The position numbers were made by a program, and so were the translations under genes. From contig JAJDBM010000074.1 of NCBI GenBank assembly GCA_029261355.1, forward strand, positions 34,366-98,365: DNA of 64,000 nucleotides. Direction: 5' to 3'. This DNA is from Nitrospirales bacterium. Its GTDB lineage: Bacteria; Nitrospirota; Nitrospiria; Nitrospirales; UBA8639. Every line of letters begins with the position of its first letter. Position 1 is the stretch's first letter. Below, one piece after another: positions 1-10,033 of this stretch. The notes beneath the pieces were generated by a model. The model did no database searches and was not told the DNA's origin. It worked only from the letters and a program-made list of their open reading frames with translations.

Positions 1-340
1 TCTTCTCTTGAATCCACCGTCACTAAGTTTGCCCTTACATTGTAATGTTTTTTTTTAGTACGACAAGAAGTGAATGAGTAAACGCTACCAGTGAACATAG
101 GACTGAGTAAATACCCAAGCCTGTCACTTCATAGAAGATGGATACGTGAGTAGAAAATCCAATAATTTGGACACACCTACAGAGTAGGTGAGAGGCGTCC
201 AGATACGGTTTAGGTATAAAGAATTGCACGCCATGGAAAGCCTCGATTATAGTTTCCAGAAACGATCATGGGCACCGTCGACAGAGTGATGCCATCCATG
301 TTCAAGTTATCGCAGCTTACGAACGATTTCAATAACCTCA
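1..340. other. Leader region with no recognised gene
   Basis: I see no convincing gene, RNA or strong hairpin in this stretch. Short open frames here have no family resemblance. It presumably holds the promoter of the transporter that follows. Confidence 0.4.
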
Positions 341-1552
341 ATGTTTACAACAAGTTTACAAGGCCTTAGGCGCGGCCATTGGCCATCTTTAGTTGGTGGC
401 GGATTGCATTTTACGACTAGCTGTATGATTTGGGTTTTAATCGGAGGACTGAGTATTTCAATCTCAGAAGACTTTGGGCTGACAGCTACCCAGAAAGGAT
501 TTTTAGTCGCCGTCCCACTATTAGGAGGAGCAATTTTACGTCTTATCATCGGTCCTCTCGTTGACCATTATGGTGCTAAAACTGTTGGATTGTATGTATT
601 AACTCTGGAGATTGTTGCTCTGGTGTGTGGGTGGCTCTGGGGATCAAGCTACTTCATCATGTTAGGAGTTGGAATGTTGTTGGGCGTGGCTGGTGCCAGC
701 TTCGCTGTCGCTGTTCCTATTGCGAGTCAAGCCTATCCCCCAGAACATCAGGGGCTGGCAATGGGTGTCGTAGCCATGGGAAATAGCGGAGTCTTGCTCG
801 CCACTCTTTTAGCCCCTCGACTTTCAGAAATCGTTGGGTGGCAACAGACATTTGGGTTGATGATCATTCCGGTTGTCCTCACGGGTATTATTTTTTACTC
901 TACCGTCCAGCACCAGGCACCCTTAACTGAACGGACTCACGCTACATCAGGTACTCTTGGATTTTTGAAAGATATTCTTAGGCAAAAATTCATATATTGG
1001 CTGTGTTTTTTGTATGGAGTGACCTTTGGGGGCTTTGTCGGGCTGTCGAGTTTTCTCCCTGTATTTTTTCATGATCAATATCAGATTGACATGATCACTG
1101 CCGGAACCATGACGGCATTAGGGGGATTGGCCGGAAGTCTTGCTCGTCCAGTCGGAGGACATTTAGCCGATCGTTTCGGGGGATCGAGTCTGCTGCTGGG
1201 GCTCTTTCTTGTCATTGCACTGATTTCGTTGGGGCTTGGACAACTATATTCAGTTGTTTTTGCATTTCTCTTAACCTGCAGCATGTTGCTCCTCTTGGGT
1301 TTCGGCAATGGAGTCGTGTTTCAACTTGTTTCGACACGCTTCCAACATGTCATGGGGACGGCTTCCGGCCTTATCGGTGCTGCTGGGGCATTCGGCGGTT
1401 TTCTTATTCCGACATGGTTTGGGGTTCTCAAAGATTTCACCGGGACCTTTGCCAGTGGGTTTTGGATGTTGAGCTGCGCTGCTGCCATCGCAGGGTTCAG
1501 TGTTGTTCTTGTCCAGCGATCAATTCGATTATCCTTAAAACATTCTGTTTAA
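341..1552 (+). CDS. MFS nitrate/nitrite transporter, NarK/NasA type
   Basis: A 403-residue inner-membrane protein with about twelve hydrophobic segments, the usual length for the nitrate/nitrite porter branch of the major facilitator superfamily. Two family-type signatures are visible: a GNSGVLLATLLAP stretch at about residues 147-160, matching the first nitrate signature helix, and a GGFVGLSSFLPVFF stretch near residue 230, matching the second. The cytoplasmic loop after TM2 has the MFS motif GPLVDHYGAK. It likely moves nitrate or nitrite across the inner membrane; direction and substrate cannot be read from sequence. It is co-oriented with the riboflavin genes but separated by 73 bases, and no functional link is evident. 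Confidence 0.85.
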   Translation: MFTTSLQGLRRGHWPSLVGGGLHFTTSCMIWVLIGGLSISISEDFGLTATQKGFLVAVPLLGGAILRLIIGPLVDHYGAKTVGLYVLTLEIVALVCGWLWGSSYFIMLGVGMLLGVAGASFAVAVPIASQAYPPEHQGLAMGVVAMGNSGVLLATLLAPRLSEIVGWQQTFGLMIIPVVLTGIIFYSTVQHQAPLTERTHATSGTLGFLKDILRQKFIYWLCFLYGVTFGGFVGLSSFLPVFFHDQYQIDMITAGTMTALGGLAGSLARPVGGHLADRFGGSSLLLGLFLVIALISLGLGQLYSVVFAFLLTCSMLLLLGFGNGVVFQLVSTRFQHVMGTASGLIGAAGAFGGFLIPTWFGVLKDFTGTFASGFWMLSCAAAIAGFSVVLVQRSIRLSLKHSV

Positions 1553-1625
1553 ACAAATTTTTTATGATAGAATAACATTTGTGTCCCGGCACTAAGACTA
1601 CATCTTAAAACCTTACAAGAACTCT

Positions 1626-2831
1626 ATGAGCGAACAATTCAATACCGTTGACGAAGCACTTGAAGAAATCAAGGCTGGCAAATGCGTGATCTTAGTTGAT
1701 GATGAAGATCGTGAAAACGAAGGCGATCTCGTTATGGCTGCTGAAAAGGTTACAGCTGACGATATTAACTTTATGGCTAAATATGGTCGGGGACTGATTT
1801 GTCTTGCCCTGACGCCTGAACGAGTTGACGAGCTGAAGCTCCATCCTCAAGCCACCGAAAATACTGCCACATTTGGGACTGCATTCACTGTATCTATTGA
1901 TGCTGGCAAAGGAATTACCACGGGCATTTCAGCGGCGGATCGCGCGGCAACGATCCAATTGGCTGTCTCTTCCACCTGCGCGGCCACTGACCTTGCACGG
2001 CCTGGGCATATTTTCCCTCTCAGAGCCCACCAGGGAGGTGTGTTAAAACGAGCCGGACAGACTGAAGGATCCGTTGACTTAGCCAAGCTGGCGGGTATGA
2101 ACCCAGCCGGAGTGATTTGTGAGATCATGAATGATGATGGTTCGATGGCTCGTGTTCCCGAATTAATGGCCTTCGCCAAACAACATCAACTGAAGATCAT
2201 TACGATTAAAGATCTCATTCAGCATCGCCTTCATCGAGAGACCTTTGTCCGTTCCGTTGAAACCGCCAAGATGCCCACGATATTTGGGCAATTTGAAGCT
2301 GTGGTATTTGAAAATGAACTAGACAGTGGGACTCATATGGCGTTGACGAAAGGTGAAATAGATGAGACCCCGACTCTTGTTCGGGTTCACTCGGGGTGTT
2401 TAACGTCTGATGTGTTTGGCTCCATACGATGTGATTGCCGGGATCAATTGCACCATGCCATGGAGATGATTGAAAAAGAGGGGAAAGGTGTTCTTCTCTA
2501 TTTAAATCAAGAAGGACGAGGCATTGGTCTTCTCAATAAAATTCGTGCCTATCACTTACAAGATTTGGGAGATGATACGGTCGAAGCCAATCTAAAATTA
2601 GGGTTTAAGGCGGATTTACGAGACTACGGAATTGGAGCTCAAATTCTTGTAAGTCTTGGACTACGAAAAATAAAACTCATTACTAATAATCCAAGAAAGA
2701 TTGTTGGGATTGAAGGGTATGGACTTAATGTGGTGGAACGCATTCCCATTGAAATTACACCGCAAGCGTCGAATGTCCATTATCTGCGGACAAAAAAGGC
2801 CAAGTTAGGGCATTTGCTTAATAATGTATAA
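1626..2831 (+). CDS. ribBA: Bifunctional riboflavin protein RibBA (DHBP synthase / GTP cyclohydrolase II)
   Basis: A 401-residue cytoplasmic enzyme making both riboflavin precursors. Residues 1-200 are the 3,4-dihydroxy-2-butanone-4-phosphate synthase domain ([10 protein letters not shown] near residue 25); residues 205-401 are GTP cyclohydrolase II, with zinc cysteines in [17 protein letters not shown] and the NQEGRGIGL motif. Length is normal. Oddity: where E. coli RibB has GHTEA, with metal-ligand His153, this protein reads GQTEG with Gln145. I believe this variant occurs in other RibBA proteins, so loss of the first activity is possible but not shown. ribH follows after about 107 bases. 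Confidence 0.95.
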   Translation: MSEQFNTVDEALEEIKAGKCVILVDDEDRENEGDLVMAAEKVTADDINFMAKYGRGLICLALTPERVDELKLHPQATENTATFGTAFTVSIDAGKGITTGISAADRAATIQLAVSSTCAATDLARPGHIFPLRAHQGGVLKRAGQTEGSVDLAKLAGMNPAGVICEIMNDDGSMARVPELMAFAKQHQLKIITIKDLIQHRLHRETFVRSVETAKMPTIFGQFEAVVFENELDSGTHMALTKGEIDETPTLVRVHSGCLTSDVFGSIRCDCRDQLHHAMEMIEKEGKGVLLYLNQEGRGIGLLNKIRAYHLQDLGDDTVEANLKLGFKADLRDYGIGAQILVSLGLRKIKLITNNPRKIVGIEGYGLNVVERIPIEITPQASNVHYLRTKKAKLGHLLNNV

Positions 2832-2938
2832 AATCTTCTGAAGTCTCGTGATTTTTTCCTTCGTAATGAAGAACCCTTGGTAACTTGCGACATGCCGTGC
2901 CTTTCTGACTTCTTTCCTTTCCCACCAAATGACCAACT

Positions 2939-3478
2939 ATGAACAACCCAATCGAAGGTGAGCTGTCAGCCAAAGGACATCGTTTTGGGATTGTTGTCAG
3001 CAAGTTCAATGCATTTGTGACGGATCGTCTCCTTGCTGGTGCCCTTGAGGTCCTGACGCAACATGGCGCTAGTGACAATGACCTTCAAGTCGTACGTGTT
3101 CCAGGAGCGTTTGAAATTCCTCTCATTGCGTACCAATTAGCGGCATCAAAGGAACTGCATGCCATTATCTGCCTTGGGGCTGTCATTCGAGGAGAAACCC
3201 CGCATTTTGACTATATCTGCGCTGAAGTCGCCCGTGGCTTAACACAAGCCAATCTTGACACAGGAATTCCGACTATTTTTGGTGTGCTAACGACAAATAC
3301 TGTTGAGCAAGCCTTAGAACGTTCTGGTTCCCCAGAGCGAAACCGTGGCGCAGAGGCTGCTCGCACGGCCATAGAAATGGCCATGTTGGTCAAGCATCCT
3401 CTGTTGCGACCTGCTGCTAATGATCTTTCTGCTAATACCGCTGCCAGTGACGACATTGATCCATTGGAATGTTGGTAA
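2939..3478 (+). CDS. ribH: 6,7-dimethyl-8-ribityllumazine synthase
   Basis: A 179-residue lumazine synthase, which condenses the RibBA-derived butanone phosphate with the ribityl-aminouracil in the penultimate step of riboflavin synthesis. Visible motifs are FNAFVTDRLLAGA, VPGAFEIPL and the active-site stretch GAVIRGETPHFDY. The core is about 155 residues; the final 20-25 residues (after MLVKHPLL) are a low-complexity tail not typical of the family. It sits between ribBA and nusB, a common bacterial order. Confidence 0.94.
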   Translation: MNNPIEGELSAKGHRFGIVVSKFNAFVTDRLLAGALEVLTQHGASDNDLQVVRVPGAFEIPLIAYQLAASKELHAIICLGAVIRGETPHFDYICAEVARGLTQANLDTGIPTIFGVLTTNTVEQALERSGSPERNRGAEAARTAIEMAMLVKHPLLRPAANDLSANTAASDDIDPLECW

Positions 3479-3746
3479 AGATTCCTTTCGTCCCATGAAA
3501 TGACTTGAATAGTCCAACGAGTAGGTTCACGAAATGCTCTGTCAGGTGAGTCTTTTCATCATATGGCCTTTACGCAGTCCTTTCGTGTTTCACGATTAAA
3601 GGAAACGGTAAAGGAGTTGGTGGAACGGTCATGTCAAAAAAACATTGATTAAAAGGGAGAAATCCTTACCTGAATGCTCTATGAATATGAGCCAAAAGAC
3701 CAATTGAACGTTCTCGTAAACTTGGGTAAAGTAGCAAGCATCTCGT

Positions 3747-4307
3747 GTGTATTTTCACTCAACCATGGGTTCTTCAACAGTATCTAGCGTGACCATCGTT
3801 AAAAAATCAGACATTCATCGAACCCGACGATCTGCTCGCCAATTGGCGCTACAGATTCTCTTTCAAGATGAATTTCAACAAACCAACCCAGGTTCGCTTT
3901 CTGAATTTTGGGAACAACAAGAAGCCTCTGTTGAGGTCCAGACCTTCACGACCCAGATAGTCGAAGGTGTTTTGGCTCATCAAGAGGAACTGGATCAACT
4001 GATTAATACGTATGCTAAGGAATGGTCTCTGTCTCGTATGCCGGTTGTGGATCGCAACATCTTACGGTGTGCGTTGTTTGAATTACTGTGGCTTGCCGAT
4101 GTTCCAGCAAAAGTTGCGATAAATGAGGCCCTTGAACTTGCAAAGCGATTTGCAGATGAAGAGAGTAAGCGTTTTATCAATGGAGTCTTGGATCGTATTA
4201 TCCAAAAAGATCCTCGACTCGAGGGCAAACGTGTAAACATGGCGCCCCCACAAGTCTCAAAGCCTTCCGATGACCAATCAACGACGATTCATAACCCCGA
4301 GATATAA
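3747..4307 (+). CDS. nusB: Transcription antitermination protein NusB
   Basis: A 186-residue protein matching NusB, which binds boxA RNA with NusE during rRNA antitermination. The N-terminal RSARQLALQILFQDEF and the central PVVDRNILRCALFEL and AINEALELAKRFADEESKRFINGVLD stretches are diagnostic. The start is uncertain: ATG at 3747 is used here, and ATG at 3765 (MGSSTV) also fits, because the first 25 residues precede the conserved core. About 30 C-terminal residues extend past the family core. Only 6 bases separate it from purB, implying cotranscription. Confidence 0.92.
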   Translation: MYFHSTMGSSTVSSVTIVKKSDIHRTRRSARQLALQILFQDEFQQTNPGSLSEFWEQQEASVEVQTFTTQIVEGVLAHQEELDQLINTYAKEWSLSRMPVVDRNILRCALFELLWLADVPAKVAINEALELAKRFADEESKRFINGVLDRIIQKDPRLEGKRVNMAPPQVSKPSDDQSTTIHNPEI

Positions 4308-4313
4308 AAACAG

Positions 4314-5705
4314 ATGATTGACCGATATTCCCGACCGGAGATGGCAAACATTTGGAGTCAAACGCGTAAATATGAAACCTGGCTCCAAGTCGAACTAGCT
4401 GCATGTGAAGTCATGGAAAAGCAGGGGCACGTGCCACGAGGGGTGGCGGCTCGTATTCGTCGAAAAGTTACTATTAATCCCACTAGGATCGAAGCCATTG
4501 AGCGAGTCGTCAAACATGATGTGATTGCGTTCCTCGAATCGATCACTGAACAAGCTGGAAAAGAGGCGCGACATCTTCATGCGGGACTGACCTCTTCAGA
4601 TATTTTAGACACTTCACTCGCGCTTCAAATGTGTGAGGCGACAGACCTCCTCCTAGAGAATCTTGCTACTCTTCTCGAAACCATTCGCAAACGAGCCCTC
4701 GAACATCAAGACACGATGATGGTCGGGCGGTCACACGGTATTCACGGTGAGCCCATATCGTTTGGGTGGAAGCTGGCAATTTGGTATCAAGAGTTTATTC
4801 GACAGCAAGATCGTATTCGGACCGTCAGAAAAGATATAGCTATCGGCAAGCTCTCGGGAGCCATGGGTACCTTTGCTCACCTGTCTCCAGCAGTTGAACG
4901 TGAGGTTTGCAAAAAACTTGGGTTAAAACCTGCACCTATTTCAAGCCAAATCGTTCAACGTGACCGACATGCGGCCTTCGTCTCAGTCTTAGCTCTCCTA
5001 GCCGCCAGCATAGAAAATGTCGGCACTGAAATCAGACATTTACAACGAACCGAGGTGTTGGAAGCAGAGGAGTATTTTGACATTGGTCAAAAAGGATCTT
5101 CTGCCATGCCACACAAACGAAATCCTGTTGGGTCAGAAAATCTCTGTGGACTGGCCCGAGTCATACGAGGGAACAGTCTCGCGGCATTAGAGAATGTGGC
5201 ACTCTGGCATGAACGAGACATTAGCCACTCCTCTGTCGAGCGCATCATTATTCCCGATAGCACGATTTTGATGAATTACATGTTAGTTCGACTCACGAAT
5301 ATTCTTAAAAATCTCCAAGTCTATCCAGCACGAATGATGGAGAATCTCAATTTGACTGGAGGACTAGTCTATTCTCAGCGCCTACTGCTTGCTCTGATTG
5401 AGAAAGGGGCAACGCGAACCAAGTCGTATGAAACTGTCCAGCAACATGCGATGACGTCTTGGAAAAAACAGGGAGATTTTCAAACACTCATTCAAGAAGA
5501 TGCCTTTATTCGCAAGCATCTTTCTCAAAAAGACATTACAGCATGTTTTGAGCCGCGATCATATATCCGCCACCAAAAACAAATTTTCACCAGAGTATTT
5601 GGAACCAAGGCGATGCATGCAACTGAGTTTAGTGAAAAACCAAAGTCCACCACATCCAAGAACCGTCGGATGAACAGAACACGCTCACAATCAACCAAAG
5701 AGTAA
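4314..5705 (+). CDS. purB: Adenylosuccinate lyase
   Basis: A 463-residue fumarase/aspartase-superfamily lyase acting twice in purine synthesis (SAICAR to AICAR and adenylosuccinate to AMP). The superfamily signature SSAMPHKRNPVGSENL is present with its flexible catalytic-loop serine, as are HLHAGLTSSDILDTSL and GRSHGIHGEP. The last 30 residues form a basic, Ser/Thr-rich tail beyond the conserved fold. It begins the tightly packed purine cluster purB-purC-purS-purQ-purL-purF. Confidence 0.95.
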   Translation: MIDRYSRPEMANIWSQTRKYETWLQVELAACEVMEKQGHVPRGVAARIRRKVTINPTRIEAIERVVKHDVIAFLESITEQAGKEARHLHAGLTSSDILDTSLALQMCEATDLLLENLATLLETIRKRALEHQDTMMVGRSHGIHGEPISFGWKLAIWYQEFIRQQDRIRTVRKDIAIGKLSGAMGTFAHLSPAVEREVCKKLGLKPAPISSQIVQRDRHAAFVSVLALLAASIENVGTEIRHLQRTEVLEAEEYFDIGQKGSSAMPHKRNPVGSENLCGLARVIRGNSLAALENVALWHERDISHSSVERIIIPDSTILMNYMLVRLTNILKNLQVYPARMMENLNLTGGLVYSQRLLLALIEKGATRTKSYETVQQHAMTSWKKQGDFQTLIQEDAFIRKHLSQKDITACFEPRSYIRHQKQIFTRVFGTKAMHATEFSEKPKSTTSKNRRMNRTRSQSTKE

Positions 5706-5710
5706 AGACA

Positions 5711-6415
5711 ATGGAACAAGGCACATTACTTTACGAAGGTAAAGCGAAAAAGGTATTTGCGACACCTGATCCAGATCAAGTTATTCAGTATTTCAAGGAT
5801 GATGCGACGGCATTTAATGCAGAAAAACGTGGCACGATTTTCAACAAAGGAATTGTGAACAACACGATTTCTGCGCGGTTATTTCAACTACTCGAAGAAA
5901 AAGGCGTGGCGACACACTTTCTTGAGCAACTGAGTGATCGCGAAATGCGCACCAAGCATTTGAAAATTATTCAAATTGAAGTGGTCGTTCGAAACCGAGC
6001 AACTGGGAGTCTCGTGAAACGCCTCGGTCTCGAAGAAGGTCTGGAGCTAGACCCGCCGCTTGTTGAGTTTTTCTATAAACATGACCCTCTTGGTGATCCA
6101 CTGATTACAGAAGATCACATTCGTTTATTGAAATTGGCCAATGATGCTCAAGTGGCTGGATTACGTCAGGCTGCTCTTCACATTAATGGAATCCTTGCAC
6201 CATTCTTTAAGGACAAAGGGATGTTGCTGGTTGACTTTAAGCTTGAATTTGGAGATTCGAATGGTCAATTAATTTTGGCGGACGAGATTTCTCCAGATAC
6301 CTGTCGTTTTTGGGATATTCAAACTGGCGAACGATTAGATAAAGATCGATTCAGGAAAGACTTAGGTCGTCTTGAGGAAACGTATCAAGAAGTGTTGAAA
6401 CGAGTCTGCTCTTAA
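5711..6415 (+). CDS. purC: SAICAR synthetase
   Basis: A 234-residue phosphoribosylaminoimidazole-succinocarboxamide synthase, the compact bacterial form. The N-terminal LLYEGKAKKVF nucleotide-binding motif, IEVVVRNRATGS and LVDFKLEFG, ILADEISPDTCRFWD are all present. It starts 5 bases after the purB stop, so translation is probably coupled. Confidence 0.96.
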   Translation: MEQGTLLYEGKAKKVFATPDPDQVIQYFKDDATAFNAEKRGTIFNKGIVNNTISARLFQLLEEKGVATHFLEQLSDREMRTKHLKIIQIEVVVRNRATGSLVKRLGLEEGLELDPPLVEFFYKHDPLGDPLITEDHIRLLKLANDAQVAGLRQAALHINGILAPFFKDKGMLLVDFKLEFGDSNGQLILADEISPDTCRFWDIQTGERLDKDRFRKDLGRLEETYQEVLKRVCS

Positions 6416-6438
6416 AAACTTGATGATGGCTCATTTTT

Positions 6439-6684
6439 ATGAAAGCTAAAATTTACGTTACGCTCAAACGCGGTATTCACGACCCACAAGGGCATGCTAT
6501 TCACCAATCACTTGCAACGTTGGGCTTTGAGGCGATCAACGAAGTCCGTTTGGGAAAGTTCGTTGAAGTTGACATAGAAGAACATGACCAGGAAAAAGCC
6601 GAAGCCACAGTCAAAAACATGTGCGACAAACTTCTTGCCAATCCAGTCATTGAAAATTACCGTTATGAACTTTTCTCATCGTAA
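6439..6684 (+). CDS. purS: FGAM synthase subunit PurS
   Basis: An 81-residue protein typical of PurS, the small subunit that bridges PurL and PurQ in the three-part formylglycinamidine-ribonucleotide synthase. The opening KIYVTLKRGIHDPQGHAIHQSL and the ending NPVIENYRYEL match the family. Its presence fits the short PurL and separate PurQ encoded downstream. Confidence 0.93.
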   Translation: MKAKIYVTLKRGIHDPQGHAIHQSLATLGFEAINEVRLGKFVEVDIEEHDQEKAEATVKNMCDKLLANPVIENYRYELFSS

Positions 6685-6792
6685 CATTCTCGTCACCGTC
6701 GGATATTTTCTTTCGCAGGCCTATCAGGTCCTGGCGTCAAGATCTCCTTCGACTCCTAACGTCTATATCAATAGGCAGGGAGAGAATTTCAG

Positions 6793-7494
6793 TTGAACGT
6801 TGGCGTTATCTCATTCCCCGGTTCGAACTGTGACCGTGACTGTCATTTTGTATGCAATGATATTCTGAAGCAATCGTCTCGTCTTATTTGGCACCAAGAA
6901 ACATCTCTCAAAAATATAGACCTGGTTATTCTTCCTGGAGGTTTTTCCTACGGCGATTACCTTCGGACTGGCGCCATCGCCAGATTCTCACCCATTATGG
7001 ATAGTATTATAGAATTCGCATCCCATGGTGGTTTAGTCCTTGGAATTTGCAATGGTTTTCAAATTCTCTTGGAAGTCGGGTTACTTCCAGGCGCTATGCT
7101 CAGGAATACCCATCTGTCTTTTATTTGTGAAAATGTATCAATCAAAGTAGAAAATGCCGACACGCCATTTACGAATCAGTTCTCCGTCGACCAAATCCTC
7201 AACATTCCTATTGCCCATGCAGAGGGTAATTACTATGCCGATTCGACCACTCTTTCCACGTTACATGAGCATGGACAAATTGTCTTTCGATACTGTAGTG
7301 GGAACGGCACGCTCACCAATGAGTCGAATCCCAATGGATCACTCGACCATATCGCTGGCATCTGTAATCAGACCCGGAATGTATTGGGTATGATGCCACA
7401 TCCCGAACGTTCAGCCGAGGCAGTGCTTGGTTCAACCGATGGCATTCTTCTCTTTAATTCAGTACTCAACACATTTGAAAAATCGGAATCGTAG
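6793..7494 (+). CDS. purQ: FGAM synthase glutaminase subunit PurQ
   Basis: A 233-residue class I glutamine amidotransferase that supplies ammonia to PurL. The nucleophile elbow GICNGFQIL (Cys) and the C-terminal HPERSAE (His/Glu) complete the triad; FPGSNCDRD and LPGGFSYGDYLR are PurQ hallmarks. The start is TTG at 6793, preceded by the Shine-Dalgarno-like AGGGAGAG about 8 bases upstream and placing the conserved MNVGVISFPGSN at the N-terminus; no ATG fits. Confidence 0.94.
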   Translation: MNVGVISFPGSNCDRDCHFVCNDILKQSSRLIWHQETSLKNIDLVILPGGFSYGDYLRTGAIARFSPIMDSIIEFASHGGLVLGICNGFQILLEVGLLPGAMLRNTHLSFICENVSIKVENADTPFTNQFSVDQILNIPIAHAEGNYYADSTTLSTLHEHGQIVFRYCSGNGTLTNESNPNGSLDHIAGICNQTRNVLGMMPHPERSAEAVLGSTDGILLFNSVLNTFEKSES

Positions 7495-7523
7495 TCACCA
7501 AACGTAACGAACAAGAGAAAGCC

Positions 7524-7763
7524 TTGGAAGTATTCCCTGGAATTACAATGGAACCCACAGTCTGTTCGGGAAAGCCCTGCGTCACGAACACAACGGTAGA
7601 CGTGGCAACCATTGTCGGAGCTTTAGGGATAGGGCAAAGTATTCAAAATGTCCAAGAGGCCTTTCAGTTGAACTACGAACAAGTACTCACAGCTCTGCGA
7701 TATGCTTCGTATGTCACCGATCATCTACCACTACGCATGCCATTGCCATCATCTGAGCTCTAA
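7524..7763 (+). CDS. DUF433 domain protein inside the purine operon
   Basis: A 79-residue protein with the DUF433 pattern: a short beta strand, then [22 protein letters not shown] and a helical segment ending in [16 protein letters not shown]433 is a winged-helix-like family often found as the antitoxin half of toxin-antitoxin pairs, but no toxin gene is adjacent here. The start is TTG at 7524; ATG at 7548 would remove eight residues. It lies between purQ (29 bases upstream) and purL, whose ATG begins one base after this stop, so it is almost certainly translated with the purine genes. A regulatory role in the operon is only a guess. Confidence 0.75.
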   Translation: MEVFPGITMEPTVCSGKPCVTNTTVDVATIVGALGIGQSIQNVQEAFQLNYEQVLTALRYASYVTDHLPLRMPLPSSEL

Positions 7764-7764
7764 C

Positions 7765-10014
7765 ATGTCATCTATATCAACTCCAATCACCAAAGAACTC
7801 ATCGCCCAACATGGGCTGTCTGATGACGAGTATCAGCAGATTCTTACGCATTTGGGGCGTGAACCCAATCTCACTGAATTAGGTGTATTTTCCGTGATGT
7901 GGAGTGAGCACTGTAGTTACAAAAGCTCTCGTGTGCATTTAAAACGTTTGCCGACAGAAGGGGAGCGCGTTGTCCAAGGACCTGGAGAAAATGCTGGTGC
8001 CGTTGATATCGGTGATGGCCTCGCGGCGGTTTTTAAGATCGAGTCTCATAACCACCCTTCCTTTATTGAGCCATTTCAAGGGGCCGCGACAGGTGTTGGG
8101 GGGATACTTCGAGATATTTTCACGATGGGAGCTCGGCCAATTGCGCTCTTGGATTCATTGCGATTTGGTGAACTAGATGTCGCGAAAAATCGTCATCTTT
8201 TAAAAGGGGTGGTTTCAGGTATCTCTTGGTATGGTAACTGTATTGGAGTTCCAACGATTGGTGGGGAAATCGCGTTTAATGACATCTATTCAAAAAACCC
8301 ACTCGTCAATGTCTTCTGTTTGGGGATCGTTGAAAAAGACAAATTATTGAAAGGATTGGCGCAAGGAGTTGGGAATCCTGTTTTGTATATTGGAGCTAAG
8401 ACGGGAAGGGACGGAATCCATGGGGCCACGATGGCTTCAGATAGTTTTGATGACCAATCTGATGCCAAACGTCCGAATGTACAAGTTGGTGACCCATTCT
8501 TAGAAAAACTCCTCTTAGAAGTGTGCTTGGAGTTTTTAGAAAAAGATTTGTTGATCGGCATACAAGATATGGGAGCGGCTGGACTCACCAGCTCCTCTTG
8601 TGAAATGGCATCACGTTCCAATACCGGAATTGAATTGGATGTCGCCCATGTGCCATGTCGAGAACCCAATATGACCCCCTATGAAATGCTGCTCTCTGAA
8701 TCACAAGAGCGCATGTTGTTAGTAGCAAAGCCTGGTAAACAAGAAGAAGTCATTGCGATTTGTCACAAATGGGGGATCGATGCGGCCATTATTGGAAAGG
8801 TCACGGATGATGGCATGCTCCGGATCAAAGAGCATGGCGCAACCGTAGCGGAGATTCCCGCAAAAGCGTTGGCCGAGGAAGGTCCACGCTATGAACGGCC
8901 TATTCAAGCTCCGCAATATCAAGAGATGCTGCAGTCACTTCTGGTTGACAATTTACCAGATGTCAAGAATCCCGCTGATGTGCTGTTGCAGCTATTACGA
9001 TCACCTACCATTGCGAGCAAACAATGGGTTTCCAGGCAGTTCGATCACATGGTTGGCACCAATACCATGGTCCGCCCAGGCTCGGATGCAGCGGTCGTCC
9101 GCATTAAAGGCACAAATAAAGCCCTCGCGATGACGACTGATGGGAATAGTCGATACTGTCTGTTGAATCCTTATATTGGTGGAACTCTCGCGGTAGCCGA
9201 GGCCGCAAGAAACTTGGCTTGCTCTGGAGCAATCCCGATTGGCGTCTCTGATTGTTTAAATTTTGGGAACCCTGAACGTTCAGATGTGATGTGGCAGTTT
9301 GTCGTGGCTCTTGAGGGTATCAGCGATGCGTGTCGTCATCTCAATATTCCTGTGGTGAGTGGAAATGTCAGTTTCTACAATGAAACGAATGGCCTTTCAA
9401 TTTATCCAACCCCAGTTTTAGGAATGGTCGGACTGATTGAGCCTGCTCACCTTGTCACGACGCAATGGTTTAAACATGCGGGTGATCAAATTGTCCAATT
9501 AGGAGAGACCAATGAGGACTTGGGCGGAACCGAATACCTAAAATTAATCCATAATCGAGAGCAGGGAAACCCACCGTGGTTAGACCTTGATCGCGAACAG
9601 GCTCTCCAACGTTTGCTCATTCAATCAATTCGGCAAGAATTGCTAGAATCTGCCCACGATTGCTCAGAAGGCGGCCTAGCCGTAACCCTGAGTGAGTGTT
9701 GTCTATCACATCCTTTCCAACCGCTCGGAGCTTCCATTCAACTCGATCAGAAACGGTTACGAGTGGATGCTCTCTTATTTGGTGAAAGCCCATCTCGTGC
9801 TATAGTCACAGTATCACCTCAAAATATGAAATCTTTTTTGAACATCGCGCAAGAGCAGGGTGTCTCTGCATCGATCATTGGTGAAGTCGGAGGAACAGAA
9901 TTGTCCATTTCGGTTGTAGCTGAATCGAAAACTGAGATTGGGAAACTTAACCTACCAGTTGAGACTCTCACAGAGGCCTGGAGCCTTTCTTTTGAACAAC
10001 ACATGAACCAATAA
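7765..10014 (+). CDS. purL: FGAM synthase large subunit PurL
   Basis: A 749-residue small-type PurL, the ATP-dependent synthetase of the PurLQS complex. Visible motifs are [46 protein letters not shown] and [11 protein letters not shown]. An open frame extends to 7702, but ATG at 7765 is preferred: it follows the DUF433 stop by one base and places the conserved N-terminal helix correctly, whereas the extension would overlap DUF433 and is unlike PurL. Confidence 0.95.
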   Translation: MSSISTPITKELIAQHGLSDDEYQQILTHLGREPNLTELGVFSVMWSEHCSYKSSRVHLKRLPTEGERVVQGPGENAGAVDIGDGLAAVFKIESHNHPSFIEPFQGAATGVGGILRDIFTMGARPIALLDSLRFGELDVAKNRHLLKGVVSGISWYGNCIGVPTIGGEIAFNDIYSKNPLVNVFCLGIVEKDKLLKGLAQGVGNPVLYIGAKTGRDGIHGATMASDSFDDQSDAKRPNVQVGDPFLEKLLLEVCLEFLEKDLLIGIQDMGAAGLTSSSCEMASRSNTGIELDVAHVPCREPNMTPYEMLLSESQERMLLVAKPGKQEEVIAICHKWGIDAAIIGKVTDDGMLRIKEHGATVAEIPAKALAEEGPRYERPIQAPQYQEMLQSLLVDNLPDVKNPADVLLQLLRSPTIASKQWVSRQFDHMVGTNTMVRPGSDAAVVRIKGTNKALAMTTDGNSRYCLLNPYIGGTLAVAEAARNLACSGAIPIGVSDCLNFGNPERSDVMWQFVVALEGISDACRHLNIPVVSGNVSFYNETNGLSIYPTPVLGMVGLIEPAHLVTTQWFKHAGDQIVQLGETNEDLGGTEYLKLIHNREQGNPPWLDLDREQALQRLLIQSIRQELLESAHDCSEGGLAVTLSECCLSHPFQPLGASIQLDQKRLRVDALLFGESPSRAIVTVSPQNMKSFLNIAQEQGVSASIIGEVGGTELSISVVAESKTEIGKLNLPVETLTEAWSLSFEQHMNQ

Positions 10015-10033
10015 TGCGACGCAAGAAATATTT

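Noticed and set aside
1553..1625. FMN riboswitch upstream of ribBA
   Set aside because: The gap is only 73 bases and none of the conserved RFN segments is visible.
3563..3652. A 29-codon frame between ribH and nusB (starts MAFTQSFRVSR)
   Set aside because: Open and basic, but it has no clear ribosome site or family resemblance; may be chance.
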